The position numbers and the translations under genes are program-made. Positions 32,787 through 41,461 of a stretch of DNA of 64,000 nt are shown here, one piece after another. Source of the DNA: Bacteriovorax stolpii (GTDB lineage Bacteria > Bdellovibrionota > Bacteriovoracia > Bacteriovoracales > Bacteriovoracaceae); assembly GCA_945860895.1 (NCBI GenBank), contig CAMASK010000007.1, forward strand, positions 1 to 64,000, read 5' to 3'. Below the pieces are notes generated by a model, which saw nothing but the letters and a program-made list of their open reading frames with translations, was not told the DNA's origin and ran no database searches. Positions within the stretch are counted from its first letter, which is position 1. Every line of letters starts with the position of its first letter.

Positions 32787-32815
32787 CTTTTAGTGCTTTG
32801 AATTTTATTTCAAAA

Positions 32816-33010
32816 TTACTGAGCAGCTGGAGCGTCAGTTGCAGGAGCAGCTTCAGTTGGAGCAACTTCAGTTGGAGCAACTTCAGTTGGAGCAGCTTCA
32901 GGAGCAGCTTGTTCAGTTGTAGTAGCTTCAGTTGTAGCAGCTTCTTCTTTTTTGTTACAAGCAACAGCTAGAACAACAAGAGCAGCAGCGATTAGTAAAT
33001 ACTTAGACAT
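32816..33010 (-). CDS. Tiny lipoprotein with Ala-Pro-Thr-Glu repeats
   Basis: 64 residues: a lipoprotein signal ('LIAAALVVLAVACNKK', lipobox VAC) and a mature chain of about 46 residues composed almost wholly of Ala, Thr, Pro and Glu, with repeats of A-P-T-E-V/A ('APTEVAPTEVAPTEAAP'). The DNA repeat unit is 15 bases (GTTGCTCCAACTGAA on the coding strand). Such a chain should be extended and disordered, reaching away from the membrane. The gene has a GGGAG ribosome-binding site, a hairpin in its leader and a strong terminator, all consistent with high expression. Function unknown. Confidence 0.8.
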   Translation of the reverse strand: MSKYLLIAAALVVLAVACNKKEEAATTEATTTEQAAPEAAPTEVAPTEVAPTEAAPATDAPAAQ

Positions 33011-33028
33011 AAAATCTCCCTTTTAAAT

Positions 33029-33059
33029 GATTCATCCAAATACGTATATTGGATGATTC
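33029..33059 (-). promoter_or_regulatory. Stable hairpin in the leader of the small lipoprotein gene
   Basis: GA-T-TCATCCAA and TTGGATGA-T-TC pair (ten pairs, one mismatch) around a nine-base loop containing TACGTA. It lies 19-49 bases upstream of the ATG and just before the GGGAG site. It could be an mRNA-stabilising 5' hairpin or a dyad operator for a DNA-binding protein. Confidence 0.5.
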
Positions 33060-33157
33060 GTAATTCTTGATTGATTATCTTTAATTTAATCAAAATCTTT
33101 TAACTGCGCAAGATGTTAGCTTAATTATTTTAACACTTTGTATTTTTTTGCATAATG

Positions 33158-34000
33158 TTAAAAAAAGATGCTTTTTTTCTTACATAAAATAAAGGCCAAT
33201 TGCTGCGGATAGTAAGCCGCTTCATTAATAAAAATCGGAAACAATTCTTGGTCCAAAATGAGAGTTACTTCTTCTCCTTCAAAATTTTTAAAGGGAATGA
33301 TTTTGCCTTTAAGGGGCAAGAAATCTTTGCCTTGAAAATGGGGGTGAATGTAGCCAGAAATTTCCCCTTTTTCATTCTTGGGAAAGTGCACTTCTTGCAT
33401 TTCTTCAAAGAGCTCAACCTGACTTATTTCAGAAATTTTTTGACCCTCCACTAACTTTAAAATGGACTCTATCAAAAGCAATGTGGACTCCAAAGACTCA
33501 CCACCGACAACGCTATTTGCTACTGCTCCGACTTCTAAAATTAGTCCAAAGTCGGATTGGCTTGCCAAATATTTACGATGAGGATCCGGGGCTCCGATTA
33601 CACGACAATTATTTAGATCTCTGGTTAATTTTTCGCAGATGGATAAATTTTGCCTATTGTATTGGGATACAATGAGTGATTTTCCCATGTTTGAGGTTGT
33701 GGTGTGAAGGTCCAGGACCAGACAAGGCTCTCGCTTGATTATTTCTTTTATATCTTTGGCCCTGGAATGTTCGTAACTATTGGGTCGATCCTCATCAAGA
33801 TATTGGAATGCACGATTAAGATCTTCATCTTTAAATCTTGAATTTAGCTCATGGGCCACAGGGTTTGCAAAAATGAATTCCAATTTCAGAGAAGGGAATT
33901 TGTTACGAAAATAGCTTTGATAGAGTGTTACGATCTTTATTCCGGCCCATTCATTTCCATGAGTCCCACCCACAATGACAACTCTGTTTGGAATTACCAT
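33158..34000 (-). CDS. Aspartoacylase / succinylglutamate desuccinylase-family zinc hydrolase
   Basis: 280 residues. Zinc ligands are His14 and Glu17 in 'VGGTHGNEWAG' and His99 in 'LVLDLHTTTSNMG'; 'DEDLNRAF' (60-67) carries the substrate-binding Asn-Arg; Glu156 in 'LILEVGAV' is the likely general base. The N-terminal domain is a carboxypeptidase-like zincin, followed by the usual small beta-barrel domain. The family cleaves amide bonds of N-acyl amino acids. Its start overlaps the end of the ATP-grasp ligase gene by seven bases, so here it may undo or trim the ligase's product. Frame, length and motifs are intact. Confidence 0.88.
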   Translation of the reverse strand: MVIPNRVVIVGGTHGNEWAGIKIVTLYQSYFRNKFPSLKLEFIFANPVAHELNSRFKDEDLNRAFQYLDEDRPNSYEHSRAKDIKEIIKREPCLVLDLHTTTSNMGKSLIVSQYNRQNLSICEKLTRDLNNCRVIGAPDPHRKYLASQSDFGLILEVGAVANSVVGGESLESTLLLIESILKLVEGQKISEISQVELFEEMQEVHFPKNEKGEISGYIHPHFQGKDFLPLKGKIIPFKNFEGEEVTLILDQELFPIFINEAAYYPQQLAFILCKKKSIFF

Positions 34001-35484
34001 TTCTTTTCCTCAATGCGTCTGACAAATTCATGAATGATATTGTGATAAAGATCCATGCCAGCAATGGCATCCTCTACATTTTCATCTATGTTTGGATTGT
34101 CGTTGATTTCAATGACGTAAGCCTTATTATCTTTTTCTTTTAGGTCAACGCCATAGAGGCTGTTGCCAATTTGATGAGACATTTTTAAAGCAGTGCTAAT
34201 CACATGTTTGGGCACTTTAGAGATGGGCAAAGTTTCCGATTCTCCGCTCTGGATTCCTTTATTCATCTTTTTATCGTGATTATAAATTTGCCAATGCCCT
34301 TTGGTCATATAGTATTTGCAAGCATAAATAGCACGATTGTTCAGAATGCCAATGCGCCAGTCAAAATCGGTAAAGAAATATTCCTGGGCAAGAAGCAGAG
34401 CCGTTTTTTTGAAAAGATCCTCCGTTATTTTGTTCAATTCTTCTATTGTCTTGATTTTATAAATCCCTTTGGAAAATGATCCATCAGGAATTTTTATTAT
34501 CATAGGCAGACCTATTTCTTCCACGGCTTCACTTAACTGATGTGGTGTATTTCCTATGACCATTGTTTTTGGTGCGTTGATGTTATTTGAATGCAGAAGA
34601 TTGTGCATATAAATCTTATTCGTACAGCGCAGAATCGACATAGGGTCATCAATTACAACCAACCCTTCGGACTCCGCTTTTTTTGCAAATCGGTAGGTGT
34701 GATGATTAATTGCAGTAGTTTCACGGATGAAAAGTGCATCAAATTCTGCAATTCTTGAGTAATCTTTTTTCTCGATTAGCTCTACTAAAACATCATTGTC
34801 TTTACCGGCCTTGATAAAATTCTGTAAGGCTTTTTTATCTGAAGGTGGCATCGCCTCGTTTGGATTATGAAGAATTGCCAGATCGTAACGATATTTTTTT
34901 TTGGCCTTTGGTTTACGCCAAATTTTCGCAGAATATTCATCCAGAGCGGCGGCAAATTTATCTTCGTCTTTTGAGGATAAAGCATTCAAGCTACCAGCGC
35001 GAATACTTTGAATCTTCCATTTCTTGTCCCATTCAAAGTCAACTTGTAGAATAGGTGCTGGTAAAAGATCAAAAATTTGGCGGGCCACATCCTGAAGCTG
35101 CTCTTTCTCGGTTTTGCCAAAATAAACATTCATCGTAAGGCCTTCACCCGGCTGTTGATTCTTGAAAGCTTTTTGAATGTCATTTACTAGATCTTCAGTT
35201 TCCAAAGAATACAAAATCGAGCGACTAAGATCATTAATCGCCTTGACAGGCGGTATGACGGAGTGGCCTCTGGCTTCAGCAAGCAAAGAGCAATAGTAAC
35301 CATTACTAAGGTATTTATAATTTCGACATAAATTAATTATTTTAATTCGCTCTTTTGAGTCTTTAGATGCGTAAAGATTTTCATCCCAATTCACAAGATA
35401 GTCCTGTGGAGTCATAAGTTGTTCTACGGGATAATAGGAATTCCAATCTTTGAGTTTCTCGACAATAACGATAATTTTGGCCAC
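33994..35484 (-). CDS. RimK-like ATP-grasp amidoligase with N-terminal RLAN-type domain
   Basis: 496 residues. Residues 1 to about 150 ('YPVEQLMTPQDYLVN', 'CRNYKYLSNGYYCSLLAEARGH') match the N-terminal domain typical of a RimK-like subgroup (RLAN, PF14401). About 200-290 is a preATP-grasp region, and about 295-485 the ATP-grasp fold: 'LGLPMIIKIPDGSFSKGI'-type lysine loop, 'LAQEYFFTDFDWRIGIL', and metal-binding 'AYVIEINDNPNIDENVED'. RimK-like enzymes join amino acids to peptides or proteins using ATP. The neighbouring zinc hydrolase and the divergent GNAT-C39 peptidase are the known gene companions of this subgroup. The target peptide or protein is unknown. Confidence 0.9.
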   Translation of the reverse strand: MAKIIVIVEKLKDWNSYYPVEQLMTPQDYLVNWDENLYASKDSKERIKIINLCRNYKYLSNGYYCSLLAEARGHSVIPPVKAINDLSRSILYSLETEDLVNDIQKAFKNQQPGEGLTMNVYFGKTEKEQLQDVARQIFDLLPAPILQVDFEWDKKWKIQSIRAGSLNALSSKDEDKFAAALDEYSAKIWRKPKAKKKYRYDLAILHNPNEAMPPSDKKALQNFIKAGKDNDVLVELIEKKDYSRIAEFDALFIRETTAINHHTYRFAKKAESEGLVVIDDPMSILRCTNKIYMHNLLHSNNINAPKTMVIGNTPHQLSEAVEEIGLPMIIKIPDGSFSKGIYKIKTIEELNKITEDLFKKTALLLAQEYFFTDFDWRIGILNNRAIYACKYYMTKGHWQIYNHDKKMNKGIQSGESETLPISKVPKHVISTALKMSHQIGNSLYGVDLKEKDNKAYVIEINDNPNIDENVEDAIAGMDLYHNIIHEFVRRIEEKKW

Positions 35485-35583
35485 GTGCCTTCCGAAAGAT
35501 GTTTCTCACCAATTTAGTGGTGAACTGTTTGTACATTAAGTAGAATATCAGAATGGAACGCATCTTCAAGGGGGGGCTGCTTA

Positions 35584-36726
35584 ATGAAAAAAAAGAAGGC
35601 CAGCTCTAAATTTAAAATTGACCCCTCCATGGTTAAAATTCGCAAAGCCAAATTGACCGATCTAACTCACCTAGTAGAGCTAGAGAATACATGTTTTGAC
35701 TACGACCAATTAAGTCGAAGAAATTTCCATTGGATGATTAAGCATGCTCATTCTATTTTGATGGTCCAAGAATACGAGAGTAGATTGGTTGGGTATGGTT
35801 TAGTTTTAATTAATTCGGGTACAAGTTTGGCCCGCCTTTATTCCATTTGTATTCTTAAAGAATACCAAGGCTATGGTCTTGCCTCGAAACTTTTGGAAGT
35901 GCTTGAGACTAAAGCTTCACTTGATGAGGATTGTATTTATTTGCGACTCGAGGTTAAAGCCACTAACAAGAGTGCAATCAAGCTCTATGAAAAATATGGC
36001 TATGTTAAATTTACCGAAAAAGAAAATTATTATGATGATGGCACAAGTGCCTTATGCTTTGAAAAGAGAATCCGGACTTTAAAAAAAGCCCCTAAACTCA
36101 ATGTCGCTTATTATCAACAAGGCACTGAATTTACTTGTGGAGCCGCTTGCCTTCTTATGGCGATGAAAACTTTTAATCCTAAGCTTGAAGTCAATCTTTC
36201 AAAAGAACTACAAATTTGGCGTGAAGCCACTACTATATTCATGACCTCAGGTCATGGAGGATGTGGCCCTCATGGTTTGGCACTGTCGGCCTGGCGAAGA
36301 GGTTATCGGGCCGAGATGTATTTATCACATTCTAATGCTTTATTTCTGGACACTGTAAGAAGTCAGGAAAAGAAAAAGATTATTGAATTAGTTCAAAAAG
36401 ATTTTGCCAAAAAAATTCAGGAAACCAATATCAGGAGTCATTCAAAACGAGTGACGCTCAATGATTTAAAAGAGATCTTAAAAAAAGGGGGAATCCCAAT
36501 TGTTTTGATCACAACTTATCATTTTGATAATAACCATGCTCCTCATTGGGTAACAGTGACTGCCTATGAAGATGGTTTTATTTACATCCATGATCCAGAT
36601 CAAGAAGCGGAACATGAAGGGGTGATTAGCCGTATGCACATTCCAATTCCAGAGGAGCAATTTCTTAAAATTTCTCGCTTCGGCAAAACCAAGCTCTCTG
36701 CTACAGTGGTCATTTATAGCGAATAA
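35584..36726 (+). CDS. GNAT acetyltransferase fused to C39-like cysteine peptidase
   Basis: 380 residues in two domains. Residues about 15-162 form a GNAT domain ('EYQGYGLASKLLEVLE' acetyl-CoA loop, 'NKSAIKLYEKYGYVKF'). Residues about 172-380 form a peptidase of the C39-like family (PF11814): Gln179 and Cys185 in 'YYQQGTEFTCGAACLL', His321 in 'APHWVTVTAYEDG' and Asp337 in 'YIHDPD', a complete papain-like set. It is divergent from the ATP-grasp ligase gene across a 99-base shared upstream region. The trio could mature, tag and trim a peptide. A basic N-terminus (MKKKK) precedes the first domain. The stop adjoins the convergent cytochrome gene. Confidence 0.9.
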   Translation: MKKKKASSKFKIDPSMVKIRKAKLTDLTHLVELENTCFDYDQLSRRNFHWMIKHAHSILMVQEYESRLVGYGLVLINSGTSLARLYSICILKEYQGYGLASKLLEVLETKASLDEDCIYLRLEVKATNKSAIKLYEKYGYVKFTEKENYYDDGTSALCFEKRIRTLKKAPKLNVAYYQQGTEFTCGAACLLMAMKTFNPKLEVNLSKELQIWREATTIFMTSGHGGCGPHGLALSAWRRGYRAEMYLSHSNALFLDTVRSQEKKKIIELVQKDFAKKIQETNIRSHSKRVTLNDLKEILKKGGIPIVLITTYHFDNNHAPHWVTVTAYEDGFIYIHDPDQEAEHEGVISRMHIPIPEEQFLKISRFGKTKLSATVVIYSE

Positions 36727-38403
36727 TTAAAGGGTTTTTAAGAATTCAATTAAATCTTTCTTTTCTTCATCTGTGAAAATTTCTTTACCATCTTTAATGA
36801 TAATCCCTATATCATGACCAGTATTGGTGAGGCCCTGTTTTTTTGTATCATAAAGGTAGTCAGGATTTTTACTCCAAGCTGTTGGAGCTTTTTCTCCTAG
36901 AGGATAACCCACACAATTTAAGTCAAAATCGGTTTTTTTATTAATTGCCGCACCTGTTGTAAAAGTCTTAGGTCGATCTGCACTTTTAGTTAATAGAGCA
37001 CATAAATTGGGAATGCTGTTGTTATGAAAATAAGGCCAGCGGGCCCAGATTCCTTCAAGAGGTGGCGGCACGTATCCTTTTTGAGGTTCGACAATGGTCT
37101 TCAAGTTTTTTGATATTTGAAGTCGATTCAAATCAGCAGCAAATTCATACATTCCCAGATAGCGACCAGGGTCAGTGCCAACGTTAATCACTGGTGTTTT
37201 CTTGTGATAAGTAATTTTTATATTTTGAATCAGTTCAATGTTTGAAAGTTGTTTGGCATCGGGTAAGTCCCAGCCCTTTTCATAAATCCCATGACATTTC
37301 TGGCAGGATTGCACAAAATGTTTTTGCCCACGACGAGCACTCTCAAGACTAATCGAATCGGGACCAAAAAACTTTTCGAATCTTGGTGCTTTCGTTGCAA
37401 AAACAGCAGTTGTGAGGGCCTCTATTTGAGGAGTCGCAGTTTTCATCCATTCTTCTAATTTTTTTAAGTCTGTGCCACGCCCGATTTCATTCCACAAGAA
37501 GTTTGTATGAACTGGATTTCCCGAAATAATGGAACCATCAGATAGCCAGCGGTTTTTATATTTTACATTCCACCATACTGCAGGTTTTGAATCTGCCACC
37601 AGTTTAGAAAGTTTATTTGGTCGGGGTAATTTGGCACTTAGTTCAGTCCTTGTGGCATAGGGGTCTTTTTCTCTTTTGGCCAAAGAAAGTGCAACTTGAG
37701 CAAGGCTAGTATCTAGACCAATCATTTTGGGTTTTTTTGTTCCGACCCATTTAGTAGAAGTTTTCGCTTTGAGGAGCATTAATCTTTCACCTTCTGTGGT
37801 CTTTAAAAGATCTTTGAAGATAAATGAATTGATGTAAGGAGCAAAGCTTTGTCCTTGGCGGAAAAATTCATTCGCACGTGGAAAACGATTGGTAAGACCA
37901 AGAATTTTAACTCCAAATAAATCCGAAGCGTGACAAGCGGCACATCCAAAAGTCAAAGCTTCCCCGTCCTTTGTTTGAATGAGAGTTGCACCCATGGGAA
38001 GTGATTTTTCTTGTGCGCTTAAAAGTGGCAAGGGATTTGGATTTTCTTCCTGAATAATTGAAGGATATTCGTGAACTCCAAGCCATTTGAAAACCTCATC
38101 CATTGATTTAAATGGTGAAACGGTCCGTGTCAGATCATAAATTAATTTTCTTACGGGATCATCTGGATCACTTTCAAAAAATGTTTTCATGGGCCCATAA
38201 GGAATCAGAAGATCACTCACAGAGACAGGATAAAAAAGAGCTATCCTTCGCCCAGTGTCGATATTTTTTATCAGACTTGCTTGATCCAATTGATAAATAT
38301 TGTCCCGAGGTATTAGCACCTCAACTTGAGGTCCCCAATCTTGCGCGTAAAGGGTTAAAGGGAGTGTAAATAGAATGTATTTAATAAGGTTCATCATCTT
38401 CAT
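36727..38403 (-). CDS. Exported dihaem c-type cytochrome (RoxA-like / peroxidase-like)
   Basis: 558 residues with a signal peptide ending 'LTLYAQ'. Two haem-binding motifs, CAACH (154-158) and CQKCH (367-371), are about 210 residues apart. Between and after them come 'PVHTNFLWNEIGRGTD', 'DPGRYLGMYEF', 'PPPLEGIWARWPYFHNNSIPNL' and 'FTDEEKKDLIEFL', the latter two typical of dihaem cytochromes related to peroxidases and the RoxA rubber oxygenase. The protein acts in the periplasm. Catalysis (oxygenase, peroxidase or only electron transfer) cannot be settled. Single gene. Confidence 0.82.
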   Translation of the reverse strand: MKMMNLIKYILFTLPLTLYAQDWGPQVEVLIPRDNIYQLDQASLIKNIDTGRRIALFYPVSVSDLLIPYGPMKTFFESDPDDPVRKLIYDLTRTVSPFKSMDEVFKWLGVHEYPSIIQEENPNPLPLLSAQEKSLPMGATLIQTKDGEALTFGCAACHASDLFGVKILGLTNRFPRANEFFRQGQSFAPYINSFIFKDLLKTTEGERLMLLKAKTSTKWVGTKKPKMIGLDTSLAQVALSLAKREKDPYATRTELSAKLPRPNKLSKLVADSKPAVWWNVKYKNRWLSDGSIISGNPVHTNFLWNEIGRGTDLKKLEEWMKTATPQIEALTTAVFATKAPRFEKFFGPDSISLESARRGQKHFVQSCQKCHGIYEKGWDLPDAKQLSNIELIQNIKITYHKKTPVINVGTDPGRYLGMYEFAADLNRLQISKNLKTIVEPQKGYVPPPLEGIWARWPYFHNNSIPNLCALLTKSADRPKTFTTGAAINKKTDFDLNCVGYPLGEKAPTAWSKNPDYLYDTKKQGLTNTGHDIGIIIKDGKEIFTDEEKKDLIEFLKTL

Positions 38404-38514
38404 TCAATAATAATTCAAAAGCAAAGCTGGCCCGTCAACTTATGATTTCTGTCATCGGAAAGAAAACGTATTGGTTTATTGACGAGAATTAAGATTTAAC
38501 TCATGATTTCACTC

Positions 38515-38552
38515 CCAAAAAAAAGGCCATCGCGTTAGCGATGGCCTTTTTT
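38515..38552. terminator. Bidirectional Rho-independent terminator
   Basis: AGGCCATCGC and GCGATGGCCT form a ten-pair stem around GTTA, flanked by a run of A before and nine T after. It terminates the gene whose stop is at 38554 (minus strand). Confidence 0.9.
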
Positions 38553-38553
38553 T

Positions 38554-39207
38554 TTAGGATACTTTTTTGAGAAGAGCTTGGATTTTTTGAAATTCTTTTT
38601 CGACTTTAGCTGCTTCCAACGGATACTGATAATATCCATTCGCACCTGAAGCCGTTTTAGCATGGGCCGTTGCTTTTTCAGGACTAATGGCCTTTGCCAT
38701 GATCAGAGTTTGAGTCATAGGCATTTTAACCTTAATTTGAGCACATAATTGATTCACAGCTTTTGGATTTGCATCATAGTTAAAAACGACAATCTGAAAA
38801 TTTTTATTCTTTAAACACATATTTAATTCAGCCAGACTCTTAACGATCTTGTAATTAAATCCCTTTGGGAAATTTGCCCGTGATTTCGCAAAAAAATCAG
38901 ATTCAAAGTCAAAAAGGATGATGGGATAATTGGCCCCGTTTGTTATAGCTGGTTGAGCTATTTTTGAATTGGACACAGCGATTTTGGGAGCAGTTGGTTT
39001 TTTTGCAAGAAATTGTTCGGCCAAATTCTCTGAGTCTACCACTGGTCCATTGTTAGACATTGGTGCAGCTTCTTCTTCTATAGGAATATTAAACTCCAAT
39101 TCAGAAGCGAGATTTGCGAGTTCTTCTTCCTGTTTAAGCTTTTGCTTTTTCAGGGCATTGAGATCCAGCACTACTGTAGGCCTATCATCTTCATCAGCAC
39201 CCGACAT
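38554..39207 (-). CDS. Pseudo-receiver-like domain protein with acidic disordered N-terminus
   Basis: 217 residues. Residues 1-90 are acidic and low in complexity with coiled-coil potential ('LNALKKQKLKQEEELANLASELEF'). Residues about 95-217 have the alternating strand/helix pattern of a response-regulator receiver fold: 'YPIILFDFESDFF', 'FQIVVFNYDANP' at the position of the phospho-Asp strand, 'TQTLIMAKAISPE', and 'GANGYYQYPLE' in place of the K-P motif. The phospho-acceptor Asp is not in its usual context, so it is probably a non-phosphorylated pseudo-receiver. No output domain. No signal peptide. Likely a regulatory adaptor; family restricted in taxonomy as far as I can judge. Confidence 0.65.
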   Translation of the reverse strand: MSGADEDDRPTVVLDLNALKKQKLKQEEELANLASELEFNIPIEEEAAPMSNNGPVVDSENLAEQFLAKKPTAPKIAVSNSKIAQPAITNGANYPIILFDFESDFFAKSRANFPKGFNYKIVKSLAELNMCLKNKNFQIVVFNYDANPKAVNQLCAQIKVKMPMTQTLIMAKAISPEKATAHAKTASGANGYYQYPLEAAKVEKEFQKIQALLKKVS

Positions 39208-39367
39208 GGGGGCTCCTTTTGGGGAAACAAATCCATAAAGCTATGATTCTATCGGCAATTGACTGAAATCTCTTAACTCTTAACTAGCCCATAAGTTAAA
39301 ACCAACGATTTAGCTCAAGTTGTTCTAAATTAATCCGATGAGGATGCTAAGGAAAGGAACAAAAAAA

Positions 39368-39952
39368 ATGGCCCTAGATGATCTAGACCTCGAATTCGAA
39401 GACGAAGAAAAGGTGAAGAGCAAAAAAAATGACGCAATCAGACAGATTGTGGACTTAGAGTTCTCCTCGCAAGAGGAGGTTAATTCGCTAACTCAAATTC
39501 CAAATGCTCATAGTCATGCAGGTTCTTCGCAACCAATGGTTCAAGTTAAAAAAATCGATGATGCCAGAGCTTCGAACGCTTTAGCGAAACGTCGATTAGG
39601 CACTCCTCAGTCTACGGCTCGCCTGACATCAGTTTCTTCATCTCCTTATGCCATTGGCGCAACGGCCTTAAATAGTGCTTCTATGCAAAAGGGTCACTAT
39701 GATCTTGAGAGTGATGAGATTATTGAATTACGTGAAAGGGCCCTCAAAGCAGAATTTGATGCAGATGTAAGAGTTCAAGTTGCAGAATTTAAGACTAGTA
39801 TAATAAGTGAGCTGCTTAGCGATATGAAATTAATGGATCATCAAGTCAACCAATTACTTGTCAGAATCTACGCTAAACATCCAGATATAAAGCAAGAAGT
39901 ATTAATGATCAAAAAGATCCTTGCCGATTACATCACAAAAAAAAGAAAATAA
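39368..39952 (+). CDS. Cytoplasmic acidic/helical protein, unknown
   Basis: About 194 residues from the ATG at 39368 with AAGGAA about 8-12 bases upstream. The N-terminus is highly acidic ('LDDLDLEFEDEEKVK'), the middle Ser/Ala-rich and probably disordered, and the last 80 residues helical ('SDEIIELRERALKAEFDADVR', 'KLMDHQVNQLLVRIYAKHPD'), likely a coiled coil. No known family. It lies divergent from the pseudo-receiver gene and 25 bases before an exported-protein gene on the same strand, so these may be one unit. Confidence 0.6.
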   Translation: MALDDLDLEFEDEEKVKSKKNDAIRQIVDLEFSSQEEVNSLTQIPNAHSHAGSSQPMVQVKKIDDARASNALAKRRLGTPQSTARLTSVSSSPYAIGATALNSASMQKGHYDLESDEIIELRERALKAEFDADVRVQVAEFKTSIISELLSDMKLMDHQVNQLLVRIYAKHPDIKQEVLMIKKILADYITKKRK

Positions 39953-39977
39953 GCTCATCCAAAACCAAGGATGGGGT

Positions 39978-40790
39978 ATGTCATATTTTATTTTGATTTT
40001 ATTTATTATTTCATCTGCTTTGGCCGCCCTTGAAAACTTACAGGTGAAAAATCTTAATCTTGATTATGTCTCTCCACAGGGGGCAGGATTGGTTGAGAAA
40101 CTCTCTATTGGAATGTCTGTTCAGGAAATTTTCAATAAGCAAAGTTATTCTTTCGAGATTTACCGAAGAGAAGACTCTTTTGATGTTCTCTCTGCCTACG
40201 CAGACTTTCAGTGGTTATATCCAATAGCTTTTGTGCATAATCTGCAAAAGCTTAATACGGAAAAATTCAATCTGAAAATTGATAGAGGAGAGCATTTTCT
40301 GAGGGGAGAGAGCTTAAGATTTACGCCACAAAAAGGTGGAGACTATTTTTTCAGGAATTTTTCTTTAGATTGTAATGGATCTTCGGAGCTAAAAAAAGTT
40401 TCAGAGAGATTAAAAGCAGACTGCCTGGATAAAATGCACGCAACCGTGACTAACATGGAGTTGCCTTTTCAATTTTTAACCGACATTGCTGATCAATTGC
40501 CGGATACTCCAACTGAGACGGATGATATTCCGGCCAATGACTTTTTTCTTTCCCTTTATAAAGGGGATTTCTTTTCCTATGTAAGAATAAAATATATCGT
40601 GAAAGCTTACTTGAAGATCTGGGGTCACGTTCAATATGAAAACGAAGGTAAGACCCTTGCCATCAGAATTGATTCCATAAAATATGGTGTTTTACCAGTA
40701 ACTGACCTTGTGATGGCCGAGCTTCGTCGCCAAATACATCATTCAAGTATAAGTATTAATCCACCATGGATAAGGATAACTCACCAGTGA
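39978..40790 (+). CDS. Exported protein, unknown
   Basis: About 270 residues from the ATG at 39978 (AAGG seven bases upstream). The signal peptide is 'MSYFILILFIISSALA'. The mature protein mixes strands and short helices with regular alternation ('LKIDRGEHFLRGESLRFTPQ', 'LAIRIDSIKYGVLPV'), suggesting a beta-rich lipid- or polymer-binding fold, and has two cysteines ('SLDCNG', 'KADCLD'). I do not recognise it. The last 25 bases overlap the start of the hydrolase gene in another frame. Confidence 0.65.
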   Translation: MSYFILILFIISSALAALENLQVKNLNLDYVSPQGAGLVEKLSIGMSVQEIFNKQSYSFEIYRREDSFDVLSAYADFQWLYPIAFVHNLQKLNTEKFNLKIDRGEHFLRGESLRFTPQKGGDYFFRNFSLDCNGSSELKKVSERLKADCLDKMHATVTNMELPFQFLTDIADQLPDTPTETDDIPANDFFLSLYKGDFFSYVRIKYIVKAYLKIWGHVQYENEGKTLAIRIDSIKYGVLPVTDLVMAELRRQIHHSSISINPPWIRITHQ

Positions 40791-41461
40791 AACCTAAATT
40801 AATTCAACTTGCCGGTATTGAAAGTCTTTGTCTTGAGAACAGCGATCCTACTACTGCAGTGGTTTTTTTTCACGGCTATGGTGCTAATATGCAGGACTTG
40901 TTTCCCCTTTGGGAAATGTGGGATAATGGAAAGTTCAATTGGTATTTCCCAAATGGTACCATGCCGCTACCTATGGGGTATTACGAAGGACGGGCCTGGT
41001 TTTCCATTGATATGGAAGCCTTAGACCGGTCGATTAGAACGGGCGAATTCAGAGATATGGGAAATACAATCCCGCCGGAACTGGATCTGACACTGAAGCA
41101 ACAAGAGCATTTTCTTAAAGAGCTTTCAAAGAAACATAAAAAAATTGTGATTGGTGGCTTCTCTCAAGGGGCCATGTGTGCCTCTCATCTGGCCTTAAGG
41201 CCAGACCTCGATATTGCTGGGTTGGTTTTATTGTCCGCAAACTTGCTCGCCCAGGATCTCTTTCCTGTTGCTGCAAAAAGTGTTCCTTTCTATCAGTCCC
41301 ATGGAACAAAAGATCCAATTTTGCCTCTCAAAGGTGCCCAGCTTTTAGAAAATAAACTACATTCACTAAACTTTCAGGGTAAACTTCATATCTTTGAAGG
41401 CGGTCATGAGATTCCTATGAAGGTAATCACTGAAGTGAAGACTTTTTTGTCTAATCTTTAA
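40766..41461 (+). CDS. Phospholipase/carboxylesterase-like alpha/beta hydrolase
   Basis: 231 residues. Catalytic triad: Ser133 in 'IGGFSQGAM' (G-x-S-x-G), Asp183 in 'HGTKDPILP' and His214 in 'EGGHEIP'; oxyanion strand 'VVFFHGYGAN'. This matches the small carboxylesterase/lysophospholipase family (PF02230). No signal peptide. It overlaps the previous gene by 25 bases in a different frame. An insertion around 55-105 with aromatic residues may form a lid. Substrate is probably a short acyl ester. Confidence 0.9.
   Translation: MDKDNSPVKPKLIQLAGIESLCLENSDPTTAVVFFHGYGANMQDLFPLWEMWDNGKFNWYFPNGTMPLPMGYYEGRAWFSIDMEALDRSIRTGEFRDMGNTIPPELDLTLKQQEHFLKELSKKHKKIVIGGFSQGAMCASHLALRPDLDIAGLVLLSANLLAQDLFPVAAKSVPFYQSHGTKDPILPLKGAQLLENKLHSLNFQGKLHIFEGGHEIPMKVITEVKTFLSNL

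Noticed and set aside
32850-32900. Repeats in the small lipoprotein considered as a CRISPR-like array
   Set aside because: The 15-base units have no spacers and code Ala-Pro-Thr-Glu in frame.
32734-32971. Leu/Lys- and Ser/Trp-rich frames around the small lipoprotein
   Set aside because: Other-frame readings of its 15-base repeats, which give no sensible protein.
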